Part shown: positions 25,049 through 33,557 of the stretch, piece after piece | Numbering within the stretch: the first letter of the stretch is position 1 | Layout: every line of letters starts with the position of its first letter | NCBI GenBank assembly: GCA_018818165.1 | Contig: JAHISP010000047.1 | Location: 1-37,963, forward strand | From: Bacteroidota bacterium | Lineage (GTDB): Bacteria; Bacteroidota; Ignavibacteria; Ignavibacteriales; Melioribacteraceae | Direction: 5' to 3' | Length of the DNA stretch: 37,963 nucleotides | Translations under genes and position numbers: made by a program | The notes under the pieces: generated by a model | Database searches by the model: none | Seen by the model: only the letters and a program-made list of their open reading frames with translations | What the model was told of the DNA's origin: nothing

Positions 25049-27169
25049 TCACTTATTTTCAGCTGGTTTAACTTTAATATCGGTACCAAGTCGTTGCAAA
25101 TATGCAATAAGTGCAACTATCTCTTTGTCCGATTCCACAACAATTCCACTATTCAACAAATCATCTGCAATTCCTTCAGCTTGAACTTGTAAATCAGCAA
25201 CAGCTTTATTTTCATATCCGTCTGCATAAGGAACGCCCAGCATTTTCATAACATTTATTTTATTTAATGTTAATTCAGTATTCAACGTTTGTTCTAACAA
25301 CCAAGGATAACTTGGCATAATTGAGCCTGGTGACATTTGTCGAGGATTTTGCATGTGCAAATAGTGCCACATATTTGAAAATTTACCTCCAACGCGGTGC
25401 AAATCAGGACCAGTTCTTTTTGAACCCCATAAATGCGGATGGTCGTAAACAAATTCACCAGCTTTTGAGTACTCACCATATCTTTCTGTTTCAGAGCGGA
25501 ATGGTCTTACCATTTGAGAGTGACAAGAGTTACAAGATTCGCGAATATAAATATCCCTACCTTCCAATTCTAAAGGAGTATATGGTTTTACACTTTCAAT
25601 TGTTGGAATATTTGACTTAATTAAAAATGTTGGTATAAATTCGACAATGCCTCCAATTAAAATTGCTACTGTAGCAAGCAATGCAAACTGAATTGGTCGT
25701 TTTTCTAACCAACGATGAGAATTAAATTTATCATTATTTTCTTTAATTAATGCGGGTGCTTCTGCGGCTTCGTTTGCAACAAAACTACCTTGCTGCGCGG
25801 TTTTAAATAAATTATAAACCATTACAATTGCACCAACTAAATATAAAGAGCCGCCAATAGAACGTATTACATACATTGGAACAATTTGTAAAACGGTTTC
25901 TAAAAAGTTTGGATATTGTAAAATTCCTAATGGAGTAAATTCTTTCCACATTAGTGATTGTGTTAAACCTGCCCAATACATAGGTACAACCCAAACAACT
26001 AAACCTAAAGTTGCAATCCAAAAATGCGCAGTTGCTAATTTTTTAGAAAAAAGATTTGTGTTCCATATTTTTGGAACTAGCCAATAAAGCATTCCAAAAG
26101 TTAATAATCCATTCCAGCCAAGAGTTCCAACATGAACGTGTGCAGGAATCCAATCGGTAAAATGAGCTAATGCATTAACGTTTTTAAGCGATAACATTGG
26201 TCCTTCAAAAGTTGCCATACCATAAGCTGTAACTGCAACTACATAAAACTTCAGAACTGGATTATCACGAACTCTATCCCAAGCACCACGAATTGTTAGT
26301 AATCCGTTAAGCATTCCACCCCACGAAGGAGCAATTAACATAAGAGAAAAAACGGTTCCAAGTGATTGAGCCCAATCTGGCAAAGAGGAGTATAATAAAT
26401 GATGAGGACCTGCCCAGATATATATAAATATTAATGACCAGAAATGAAGAATGGATAAACGATACGAATAAATAGGTCGGTTAACAGCTTTTGGTAAATA
26501 ATAATACATTAACCCGAGATAAGGCGTGGTTAAGAAAAACGCAACGGCATTATGACCATACCACCACTGAACCAAAGCATCTTGAACACCAGCATAAATT
26601 GGATAACTTTTAGTTAAAGAAACTGGTATTTCAATTGAATTAACAATATGCAAAACGGCTACGGTAATAAACGTTGCAATATAAAACCAAATAGCAACAT
26701 ACATGTGTTTTTCGCGGCGTTTTAATATTGTACCAATCATATTAATGCCAAAAGCAACCCAAATAACAGCAATCATAATATCAATTGGCCATTCAGCTTC
26801 GGCATATTCTTTTGAAGTTGTAATACCCAAAACATAGGTAACTGCAACAGTAACTATCATTAGCTGCCAACCCCAGAAATTAATTTTGCTTAGCAAGTCA
26901 CTAAACATTCTTGATTTAGTTAAACGCTGTAATGAATAGTAAACACCAGCAAAAATACCATTTCCAACAAATGCAAAAATAACTACGTTTGTATGTAGAG
27001 GTCGTATTCTACCAAATGTTGTGTACTGCAAATCAAAGTTTAGCCAGGGAAGATAAATTTGGAAAGCTATTAATACTCCTACTGTCATACCAACAATTCC
27101 CCAAATAACTGTGGCAATTGTAAAAAGTTTAACAATTTGATTATCATAACTGAACTTTTCTACATTCAT
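25049..27169 (-). CDS. ccoNO: Fused cbb3 oxidase subunits I and II (CcoN-CcoO)
   Basis: The 706-residue protein contains a CcoN part (about 1-475, 12 or more membrane helices) and a CcoO part (about 500-706). CcoN shows the haem and copper histidines: RPLHTNVVIF, WWYGHNAV (CuB), GPHHLLYSSLPDW (CuB pair) and PAHVHVGTLGWNG. CcoO shows a membrane anchor, then RESCNSCHSQMVRPF with its single c-type haem site and MSPGSIMPSYPWL containing the Met ligand region. In proteobacteria these are two genes; the fusion is typical of Bacteroidetes and relatives. It reduces oxygen to water with high affinity and pumps protons. The ATG has AGGAG at good spacing and lies 22 nt after ccoS. Confidence 0.95.
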   Translation of the reverse strand: MNVEKFSYDNQIVKLFTIATVIWGIVGMTVGVLIAFQIYLPWLNFDLQYTTFGRIRPLHTNVVIFAFVGNGIFAGVYYSLQRLTKSRMFSDLLSKINFWGWQLMIVTVAVTYVLGITTSKEYAEAEWPIDIMIAVIWVAFGINMIGTILKRREKHMYVAIWFYIATFITVAVLHIVNSIEIPVSLTKSYPIYAGVQDALVQWWYGHNAVAFFLTTPYLGLMYYYLPKAVNRPIYSYRLSILHFWSLIFIYIWAGPHHLLYSSLPDWAQSLGTVFSLMLIAPSWGGMLNGLLTIRGAWDRVRDNPVLKFYVVAVTAYGMATFEGPMLSLKNVNALAHFTDWIPAHVHVGTLGWNGLLTFGMLYWLVPKIWNTNLFSKKLATAHFWIATLGLVVWVVPMYWAGLTQSLMWKEFTPLGILQYPNFLETVLQIVPMYVIRSIGGSLYLVGAIVMVYNLFKTAQQGSFVANEAAEAPALIKENNDKFNSHRWLEKRPIQFALLATVAILIGGIVEFIPTFLIKSNIPTIESVKPYTPLELEGRDIYIRESCNSCHSQMVRPFRSETERYGEYSKAGEFVYDHPHLWGSKRTGPDLHRVGGKFSNMWHYLHMQNPRQMSPGSIMPSYPWLLEQTLNTELTLNKINVMKMLGVPYADGYENKAVADLQVQAEGIADDLLNSGIVVESDKEIVALIAYLQRLGTDIKVKPAENK

Positions 27170-27191
27170 TAATGTACTCCTGTTATGTTAT

Positions 27192-27368
27192 TTATGTGTT
27201 TTTATGTTTATCTTTTTCACTTTCCTTTTTATTATCATCAAACAACATTCTTACCGAAGGAGTGTATTTGTCATCATACTGTCCGCTTTTAACTGCCCAG
27301 ATATAGGCACCTAAAAAAATTAAGGCAACAAATAACGAAAAGCCAATTAAAACTATTATTGCTGACAT
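27192..27368 (-). CDS. ccoS: CcoS cbb3 oxidase maturation protein
   Basis: The 58-residue protein MSAIIVLIGFSLFVALIFLG... has one membrane helix followed by YIWAVKSGQYDD, the conserved CcoS/FixS motif, and a charged tail ending KDKHKNT. CcoS helps cofactor insertion into cbb3 oxidase. Its ATG overlaps the ccoI stop by one base (TAATG), and ccoNO starts 22 nt after its own stop. Length, motif and position agree with the family. Confidence 0.93.
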   Translation of the reverse strand: MSAIIVLIGFSLFVALIFLGAYIWAVKSGQYDDKYTPSVRMLFDDNKKESEKDKHKNT

Positions 27369-29758
27369 TACAAAAGTCCTCGCTTTTTAGCCATAAAATT
27401 AGTAGCAATAGTAGTAAAAACCACTATGCTAATTGAGCTAATTGGCATTAAAATAGCCGATATTACAGGTGAAAGTGTTCCTTGAACCGCAAAGCTAATT
27501 CCAATTATATTGTACATAAAAGAGATAATAAAACTGATTATAATAATTTTTTTACTCGTGATAGAGAATCTAATAAATTCTTTTATATTTTTAAAGGACT
27601 TTGCGTCTATTATTCCATCACAAGCAGGAGAAAAATTATTAATATCCTCAGAAATCGAAATTCCAACGTCACTTTTTACAAGAGCACCTGCATCATTTAA
27701 GCCATCACCAATCATTAGTACTTTTTCATTTTTGTTTTGAAGGTCATTAATAAAATTCAATTTATCATGCGGAGATTGATTAAAAAACAATGATTTTTCC
27801 TTTTCAAAGTAATTTAAGAGATTTTCCCTTTCACCTTCGTTATCTCCAGAAAGAACAAAAAGTTTATACTTTTTAGCTAATGAAGAAGCAATTTCTTTTA
27901 ATCCATTTCTATAAACATTTGTAATTCGGAAATAACCAATTTCTTTCTCGTTAATAGAAACAAAAACATTTGTGGAAACATCTTTTTTGTCGTAATTATT
28001 TTTAGAAACAAAATTACGGGAGCCAAGTAAAACTTTTTTATTATCAATTGTAGCCGAAATTCCTTTTCCACTTTCTTCGGAGTAATTTTCAATATTTAGT
28101 TTCTTGGTGAAACTTAGTAATGATGCAATTTTTAAACTTAACGGATGTGAGGAATTTAGAACTAAAGCTTTAATCAAATTTTGTTCATCTTTGGATAATT
28201 TTTCACCAATAAATTCAATTTTTGAGCCAAGTGTTTCTGTAATTGTACCTGTTTTATCAAATACAATTGATGTGATTTCAGCTAATTTTTCAACTACACT
28301 TGTATTTTTTACATAAAACTTATTTCGTCCAAAAATTCGCTGCGAATTTCCTAAAGTAAATGGTGTTGATAGCGCCAAGGCACAAGGGCAAGCTATAATT
28401 AATACTGCCGTAAAAGCATTAAAAGCTAAGTTAATATCAGAATTTACCCAATAAATAAAAGCACTTATTGCAATTGCTAAAATGATAAATGTAAAATATT
28501 TGCTTACAAATGTAACAGTAGTTTCAATTTTACTTTCGTGTTTTTTGTTAAAAGCGCTGCTATTCCATAATTGTGTTAAATAGCTTTGAGAAACCTCTTT
28601 TACCGTTTCAACTTCAATTGCTTGTCCAATTTGTTTGCCGCCGGCAAAAATCATTTCGCCATTAATTACTTCAACGGGTTGCGATTCACCAGTTACAAAA
28701 CTATAGTCGATATTTGCTTTTTCACTAATTAAAATTGCATCTGCTGGAATTAGCTCGTTATTTTTTACAACTATTCTTTGTCCAACTTCTAATTTATCAA
28801 CTGGAATTGTGGTCTCTTTTCCATCCTTTTTTATTGTAACTGCAATTGGAAAATACGATTTATAGTTTCGTTCAAAATTCATTGCATCATACGTTTTATT
28901 TTGGAAAACCTTTCCAGTAAGAAGTAAAAATACAAGTGCTGTCATTGAATCTAAATAACCAACACCGCCACCGATAAACATTTCATAAAGCGAGCGGAAG
29001 AAAAGAACAAAAATTCCTAACGTAATTGGAACATCAATGTTTACTATTTTTTTCTTTAATCCTTTGAATGCCGAAATGTAATACTCACTTGCCGAATACA
29101 AAAAAACTGGTAGCGACAAGGCTAAACTTATCCAATTAAAAATATTTTGAAACTCGGATGTAACTAAATCAGTGTACGAGAGATATTCTGGAAAGCTTAA
29201 TAACATAACATTTCCAAAACTAAAACCAGCAATTCCAATTTTATAATAAAGTCGTTTAAATTCGTTTTTTAATTTATCGTCCCTATTTGTATCCAAACTC
29301 AAATTTGGTAAGTAACCTAAAGAATCAAGTTGTTCAACAATTTTTTTTATAGTTGTTTCTTTTTCGCGAAATTTAATGGAAAGAGTTTTGTTTAAAAAAT
29401 TTACTTCGGAATGTATAACACCAGGGTCAAATTTATATAAATTTTCTAAAATCCAAACGCAAGAACTACAATGCATTTGGGGAATATCGAAAGTTATGTT
29501 TGTAATATTTCCATCGGAAAATTCAATTAATTTTTGAATTAATTCTGGATCTTCTAAAAAATCAAAATTTCTAATTATTGAATCTCTTTTTGATATTCCT
29601 GGAGTTTCGTCAATTGCATAATAATTGCAAAGGTTGTTTGCTTCCAGCATTTCATAGACAGTTTTGCAGCCATTACAGCAAAAATATTTTTCATTTGTTT
29701 TTATCTGGTCATTTGGGCACTCAAGTCCACAATGATAACAGATTATTTTTTCGTTCAC
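27368..29758 (-). CDS. ccoI: CcoI/FixI copper-type P1B ATPase
   Basis: The 796-residue protein starts with a Cys-rich zinc-ribbon-like segment (C7, C10, C14, C27, C28, C31; FCCNGCKTVYEML) seen in CcoI proteins. A heavy-metal domain with MHCSSC (C97, C100) follows, then eight membrane segments with the CPC ion-binding motif (IIACPCALALSTP), DKTGTITE (phosphorylated Asp), an HP motif (SSHPLSLK) and GDGLNDAGAL. It supplies copper for the cbb3 active site. The start is a GTG at 29758; no ATG precedes the Cys-rich segment and no clear ribosome site is visible. It is the first gene of the ccoI-S-NO-Q-P operon. Confidence 0.95.
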   Translation of the reverse strand: MNEKIICYHCGLECPNDQIKTNEKYFCCNGCKTVYEMLEANNLCNYYAIDETPGISKRDSIIRNFDFLEDPELIQKLIEFSDGNITNITFDIPQMHCSSCVWILENLYKFDPGVIHSEVNFLNKTLSIKFREKETTIKKIVEQLDSLGYLPNLSLDTNRDDKLKNEFKRLYYKIGIAGFSFGNVMLLSFPEYLSYTDLVTSEFQNIFNWISLALSLPVFLYSASEYYISAFKGLKKKIVNIDVPITLGIFVLFFRSLYEMFIGGGVGYLDSMTALVFLLLTGKVFQNKTYDAMNFERNYKSYFPIAVTIKKDGKETTIPVDKLEVGQRIVVKNNELIPADAILISEKANIDYSFVTGESQPVEVINGEMIFAGGKQIGQAIEVETVKEVSQSYLTQLWNSSAFNKKHESKIETTVTFVSKYFTFIILAIAISAFIYWVNSDINLAFNAFTAVLIIACPCALALSTPFTLGNSQRIFGRNKFYVKNTSVVEKLAEITSIVFDKTGTITETLGSKIEFIGEKLSKDEQNLIKALVLNSSHPLSLKIASLLSFTKKLNIENYSEESGKGISATIDNKKVLLGSRNFVSKNNYDKKDVSTNVFVSINEKEIGYFRITNVYRNGLKEIASSLAKKYKLFVLSGDNEGERENLLNYFEKEKSLFFNQSPHDKLNFINDLQNKNEKVLMIGDGLNDAGALVKSDVGISISEDINNFSPACDGIIDAKSFKNIKEFIRFSITSKKIIIISFIISFMYNIIGISFAVQGTLSPVISAILMPISSISIVVFTTIATNFMAKKRGLL

Positions 29759-29803
29759 GTTAAATATAAATTAGTTAATGAGGTTTTTAATTTACTAAAA
29801 TAA

Positions 29804-29932
29804 AGGTTGTCTCAAAAGTTGCTTTAATAGTCATTGCCAAAAGTTCTATTCCTAAATCAATCCGTTAAAGATTGCTTCACCCAACAAAAAGCGTTGGATT
29901 CGCAATGACCCTTGCTAGTTTTGAGGCATCCT
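29804..29932. repeat. MITE-like interspersed repeat (copy 2)
   Basis: The ends form an imperfect inverted repeat: GGTTGTCTCAAAAGTTGC at the left, and at the right, on the opposite strand, GGATGCCTCAAAACTAGC. Inside lies AAAGATTGCTTC...TTCGCAATGAC, the core shared with the repeat at 19144-19240, plus a small hairpin (CCAAC...GTTGG). It occupies the space between the SQR unit and ccoI. No coding frame is present. Confidence 0.7.
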
Positions 29933-29954
29933 CATAAATGATAAAATTAAATAT

Positions 29955-30071
29955 TTAAGCGCGTTTACTTACATCAACAGCTTTTAAAATTTTTAAGTTG
30001 AGCACAATAAATCTATAAAATTGAATGAACTTATTATTCATCCTCTTTGCTTCTTTTTCCGAAATTTCCAT
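29955..30071 (-). CDS. 38-aa small protein downstream of SQR
   Basis: The frame starts MEISEKEAKRMNNKFIQFYRF and ends VDVSKRA. It has a perfect AAAGGAG ribosome site six bases before the ATG, better than most genes nearby, and begins 12 nt after the SQR stop. It is basic, with a hydrophobic or amphipathic middle (FIQFYRFIVLNLKIL), so it may associate with the membrane or with SQR. I do not recognise a family. The strong ribosome site and spacing argue that it is translated. Confidence 0.6.
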   Translation of the reverse strand: MEISEKEAKRMNNKFIQFYRFIVLNLKILKAVDVSKRA

Positions 30072-30083
30072 AGTTAACTCCTT

Positions 30084-31514
30084 TTATTCAGGTATAATTT
30101 TCCAGCCAATTCTTGCTCTAAGCTTATGCATAAATGTTGTGTGAATCATTCTTTTCATCCAAGCGCCAGCCAATCCCATTTCCATGTGAGTGACAAAAAG
30201 ATCGCGACCGTGTTCATTTGGATATTTTCTTTCATCCGGCACAACAGGATACATCATAATTGTTGCAGCAGAACCATCCCACAACGAATCGCCCATTGAA
30301 GCGATACATGCGGCAGCCATTTCTGACATACGTTCGTGATGAGTCATTCTTCCTTTTTTGATAAGGTCAATAATGTTTTTTGCAATAATTCTACCAATTA
30401 TTCCAGAAACCATTCCAGTTCTTGGAGGTGCGGCGGCAATAACAGTTCCATTTGGCGTTTTATGAGGTTTCGAAATTGGTCCTGGAGGTGCAAAAGCAAT
30501 TCCACCAGCAAAAATATTTGGATAATTTTTGTTTTGGTAAACAGCAGGCCAAGCATCGGGATTAGCGGCAAGTGCTGACCAATCCAATCCATAAATTCCA
30601 TCAACTAAAATAAACCCAGCTGGATTTGCAATTTTGCTTGTAATATCTTCGCCATCATTGCCAATATATTTCATTGGTTGACCTAAAAATTGAGGAACCA
30701 ACATTGCAAAATCATATTCTGTTTCGCCATTGTTTCCTTCAAAATCTTCCCAATATATTTTCTTTTCGTCAACTTTTTTTACGCCCTTTTGAATTTCAAC
30801 CTTAAAATTATTCTGTTTGAAAATTGCAGTCATAAACTCATCGCTCGAAATTACTTTTCCATTATGTTTTGCATAGATGCCTCTAACACCAAAATCACCA
30901 AGAGCGCGTTCGTTAGAAAGATAAATCATTTCGGCATTATCTCTAACGCCTTTCTTAATTAAATCCTTATGGATATTGGTAATGTATTCGAAAGCAGCCC
31001 CTTGACAAGTTGCACCAGGATGACCGGTTCCAATCACAATTTTCTGTTTTTCGCCTTTTTTAAGCTTTTCGACAATTTCAAGGTATTTATCGCGCGAAGC
31101 AATTGCGTGGTCAAGCGTGCAAATAGAATAAGTGAAACCAGTTGGTCCAAGTCCTGGAGTTCCTTCAAAATTAAGTTTTGGTCCAGTAGCAATTACTAAA
31201 TAATCATATTCCAATTTTACAATTTCATTTGTGGAATCTCTTTCTGCAATAACAAATTGATTATCAGCATGAATTTCGGTTGCTTTTCCGTGAATTAACT
31301 TTACATTTAATTTTGAATAAACTGGTTTGAGGGGAAAAATAGTTTTTCCTGGAGCCATGTGCCCAACTCCAACCCAAACCCATGATGGGATGTAAGAAAA
31401 ATAATCTTGCCGATTAATTACAGTAATTTCATGATCTTTTCCCAGAGCATCGCCAAGGTAAAGTGCCGCTGTATGTCCTGCAAATCCAGCACCAATTATT
31501 ACAATTTTTGCCAT
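30084..31514 (-). CDS. Sulfide:quinone oxidoreductase family flavoprotein
   Basis: The 476-residue protein has the N-terminal FAD fold (IVIIGAGFAGHTAALYL), a second GxGxxG-like region (IVIGTGHPGATCQGAAFEY), and three cysteines at the positions of the SQR redox and sulfide-binding residues: C132 (SICTLDHA), C170 (GATCQGAAFEY) and C403 (AACIASMGDSLWDG). A C-terminal amphipathic region fits monotopic membrane binding. SQR oxidises sulfide to polysulfide and feeds electrons to quinone. The three Cys separate it from NDH-2, which has the same fold but lacks them. It has a GAGG ribosome site and its own upstream region, and is followed by the 38-aa gene. Confidence 0.85.
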   Translation of the reverse strand: MAKIVIIGAGFAGHTAALYLGDALGKDHEITVINRQDYFSYIPSWVWVGVGHMAPGKTIFPLKPVYSKLNVKLIHGKATEIHADNQFVIAERDSTNEIVKLEYDYLVIATGPKLNFEGTPGLGPTGFTYSICTLDHAIASRDKYLEIVEKLKKGEKQKIVIGTGHPGATCQGAAFEYITNIHKDLIKKGVRDNAEMIYLSNERALGDFGVRGIYAKHNGKVISSDEFMTAIFKQNNFKVEIQKGVKKVDEKKIYWEDFEGNNGETEYDFAMLVPQFLGQPMKYIGNDGEDITSKIANPAGFILVDGIYGLDWSALAANPDAWPAVYQNKNYPNIFAGGIAFAPPGPISKPHKTPNGTVIAAAPPRTGMVSGIIGRIIAKNIIDLIKKGRMTHHERMSEMAAACIASMGDSLWDGSAATIMMYPVVPDERKYPNEHGRDLFVTHMEMGLAGAWMKRMIHTTFMHKLRARIGWKIIPE

Positions 31515-31750
31515 ACTATTACCTCACTTTAATTTTGGAATAACTATATTATTTATTTGAACCTCAATTCGTATTAACAAGACAAAACATATTATTTATT
31601 TTATTATGATCACTTGATTAAAATATGGAATATATTTACTAAATAAAAGTGCTGTTACAGATAAATTTTAAAAAGAAAACAACTTTAGAAATGGTGGTTT
31701 CTTTAGAATAAAAAAGAAAGGAAAAATGCTGATAGCAAGAAATTGGATGG
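31515..31750. promoter_or_regulatory. Upstream region of the SQR gene
   Basis: With the adjoining terminator this forms a gap of about 300 bp. It is AT-rich and, by position, should contain the SQR promoter on the minus strand, but I see no clear -33/-7 pair, operator repeat or small gene. Confidence 0.3.
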
Positions 31751-31754
31751 TGAA

Positions 31755-31788
31755 AAATTAAAATCCCTCTCTTTTTCGAGAGGGATTT
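31755..31788 (-). terminator. Intrinsic terminator after the type IX-secreted protein gene
   Basis: On the minus strand AAATCCCTCTC and its exact 11-bp complement (31761-31771 and 31778-31788) form a stem with a 6-base loop. It is followed by TTTTAATTTTT-like sequence, about 30 bp after the stop at 31817. Confidence 0.8.
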
Positions 31789-31816
31789 AAGAAAGGGTGA
31801 ATTGTTTTTCACCAAC

Positions 31817-33382
31817 TTATTTTGTTAGTAGCATCTTTTTTACATCACTAAAATTATCTGTTTGTAATTTATATATGTAAACGCCACTTGGTAAATTGCT
31901 TGCATCAAATTTAACTGTGTATTGACCTACAGATTGATGCTGGTTTACCAACTCTGCTACTTTTTGTCCTAGTGAATTATAAACAACCAAATTTACAAAG
32001 CTATTTTCTGGAAGTTGATAACTAATTTGTGTAGTTGGGTTAAATGGATTTGGGTAATTAGAATTAAGAGCATATTCATTTATTGCTGGTAATTCTGTTA
32101 AAGTACTATCAGTATTAGCTATTTTTTGTGCTTCCGTAGAAATGCCATATACTTGTATTGCCTCATTATTAGAGTAGGTCTGGTCTGGGGAATAATAAGC
32201 AAGCACATCATAATCTACTCTTGAACCAGTAGCGCTAGAAGCTATGAGAAAATCAGAATCTGTATATGAAGTTGTGCTGCCACTAACGGTGGCAATAATA
32301 CCCCATGTTGTAGTTCCGTTAATATTTGCACCACGTCTAATTCTATATGAAGTTACATTTGAGCTTTCATGTTGATACCAATATAGAGTTATAGGTTGAT
32401 TTGGAAAGCGTGGATTATATGTGTTGGTATGTAAGTTTCTATTATTATCATAATAGTTTGTAAATATTGGTGTTCCAATAAATACTGCCGAAATACTTGC
32501 ATGTGAATTTGCAGTTATTGTTCTTGGGTTTGTAGTACTATTATCATCACTCCAATGTGAAAATGTGTATTTTATGTTGTTATAAGTTTGTTGTATTGCT
32601 TCTACTTGGATTGTGTTTTGGTCAATTACTTGATATTGCGCCGTTGGTGCAGAAACTGTTGTTCCATTTACTTTTATTGAACCAGTTGTGCTTATGCCGT
32701 TAAAGCTATTTGTGAATGTTAGGTTACAAACTTTACGTAAACCTGCTTGTATTGAAGCCCCATTATCATCACTTTGCACAGAATAGTTGTAATTTCTAGT
32801 ATTTGAGCCATCTAGCTCAACAAAACTAGGACCATTTTCAGATTTTCTACTCCATTTGCTATCATTAGTACCACTTGAATTCCAAACATAATTGTATCCA
32901 TCACTAAATGGTTGGTCTATTGCACCAACAGCAATACTAGCGCCGACAGACTTAAAGAGAGTAAATCCATTTGATCTTTCATTTCCATCAACATTGATAA
33001 TTCCACTATTAATGTTGTTGCTTATTTCTATTTTGTCTTTAAAAACATAGAAAGTTATTGTTTTTGTAGCAGAATGCCAATCACCCTGCCCTGGAATATA
33101 CTCATATAAATCAAGTGTCCAAGTATATGTACCAGCAGGTAAATACCACCATTCTGGAATTCCATCATCACTATTTGAATAGTATATGTTATTATTATGA
33201 TCTGTCATTTTGACCTTATAAACAGAGTAAATAGTAGTTTTGTTATACTGCAGATTTATAGTACCCCCAATATCTGTTGAACCATTCGTTGGGCTATTAA
33301 ACCAGACAGAAGATGCAAATGCTATGTTTGTAAATAGAAAAAAGGCTATTGTTAATAAAAATATCTTGTTTCTCTTTTTCAT
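31817..33382 (-). CDS. Secreted protein with type IX sorting domain
   Basis: The 521-residue protein has a signal peptide (KRNKIFLLTIAFFLFTNIAFA), a beta-rich body and a C-terminal type IX sorting domain (last about 80 residues; NYPNPFNPTTQISYQLPE, VYNSLGQKVAELV, SGVYIYKL, KKMLLTK). The body includes a segment resembling fibronectin/Ig-like folds near 330-420 (SYRIRRGANINGTTTW). The sorting domain directs export across the outer membrane and attachment or release at the surface. No catalytic motif is recognised. The ATG at 33382 has GGAG at good spacing and is preferred to a TTG at 33394. A monocistronic unit is suggested by flanking hairpins. Confidence 0.88.
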   Translation of the reverse strand: MKKRNKIFLLTIAFFLFTNIAFASSVWFNSPTNGSTDIGGTINLQYNKTTIYSVYKVKMTDHNNNIYYSNSDDGIPEWWYLPAGTYTWTLDLYEYIPGQGDWHSATKTITFYVFKDKIEISNNINSGIINVDGNERSNGFTLFKSVGASIAVGAIDQPFSDGYNYVWNSSGTNDSKWSRKSENGPSFVELDGSNTRNYNYSVQSDDNGASIQAGLRKVCNLTFTNSFNGISTTGSIKVNGTTVSAPTAQYQVIDQNTIQVEAIQQTYNNIKYTFSHWSDDNSTTNPRTITANSHASISAVFIGTPIFTNYYDNNRNLHTNTYNPRFPNQPITLYWYQHESSNVTSYRIRRGANINGTTTWGIIATVSGSTTSYTDSDFLIASSATGSRVDYDVLAYYSPDQTYSNNEAIQVYGISTEAQKIANTDSTLTELPAINEYALNSNYPNPFNPTTQISYQLPENSFVNLVVYNSLGQKVAELVNQHQSVGQYTVKFDASNLPSGVYIYKLQTDNFSDVKKMLLTK

Positions 33383-33491
33383 TGTTTTCTCCAATGTTTT
33401 TTATAAAAATTATTGGTATAATACTTTTGCAAATAAAAATGGTATATAGTTATACCTTAGGTGAGTAGCCTTCAATTTATTTGCATATTGG

Positions 33492-33524
33492 GGGGGAAGT
33501 AGTACCAGTACTTCCCCCTTTTTT
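33492..33524 (+). terminator. Intrinsic terminator oriented for plus-strand transcription
   Basis: GGGGGAAGTA and its exact 10-bp complement surround a 7-base loop and are followed by TTTTTT on the plus strand. Genes on both sides are on the minus strand, so no annotated plus-strand gene uses it in the classical sense. On the minus strand the stem follows the lipoprotein gene at 33558 by about 35 bp but lacks a U-run. It may be bidirectional or end an antisense transcript. Confidence 0.7.
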
Positions 33525-33557
33525 GTATAACGTTTCTTTAACTCAAAACCTCAATGT

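Noticed and set aside
24841-25116. Longer 91-aa version of CcoQ
   Set aside because: The extra N-terminus overlaps the end of ccoNO, and the ATG at 25041 has a good ribosome site.
30084-31514. Type II NADH dehydrogenase
   Set aside because: The three cysteines typical of sulfide:quinone oxidoreductase are present at the expected positions.
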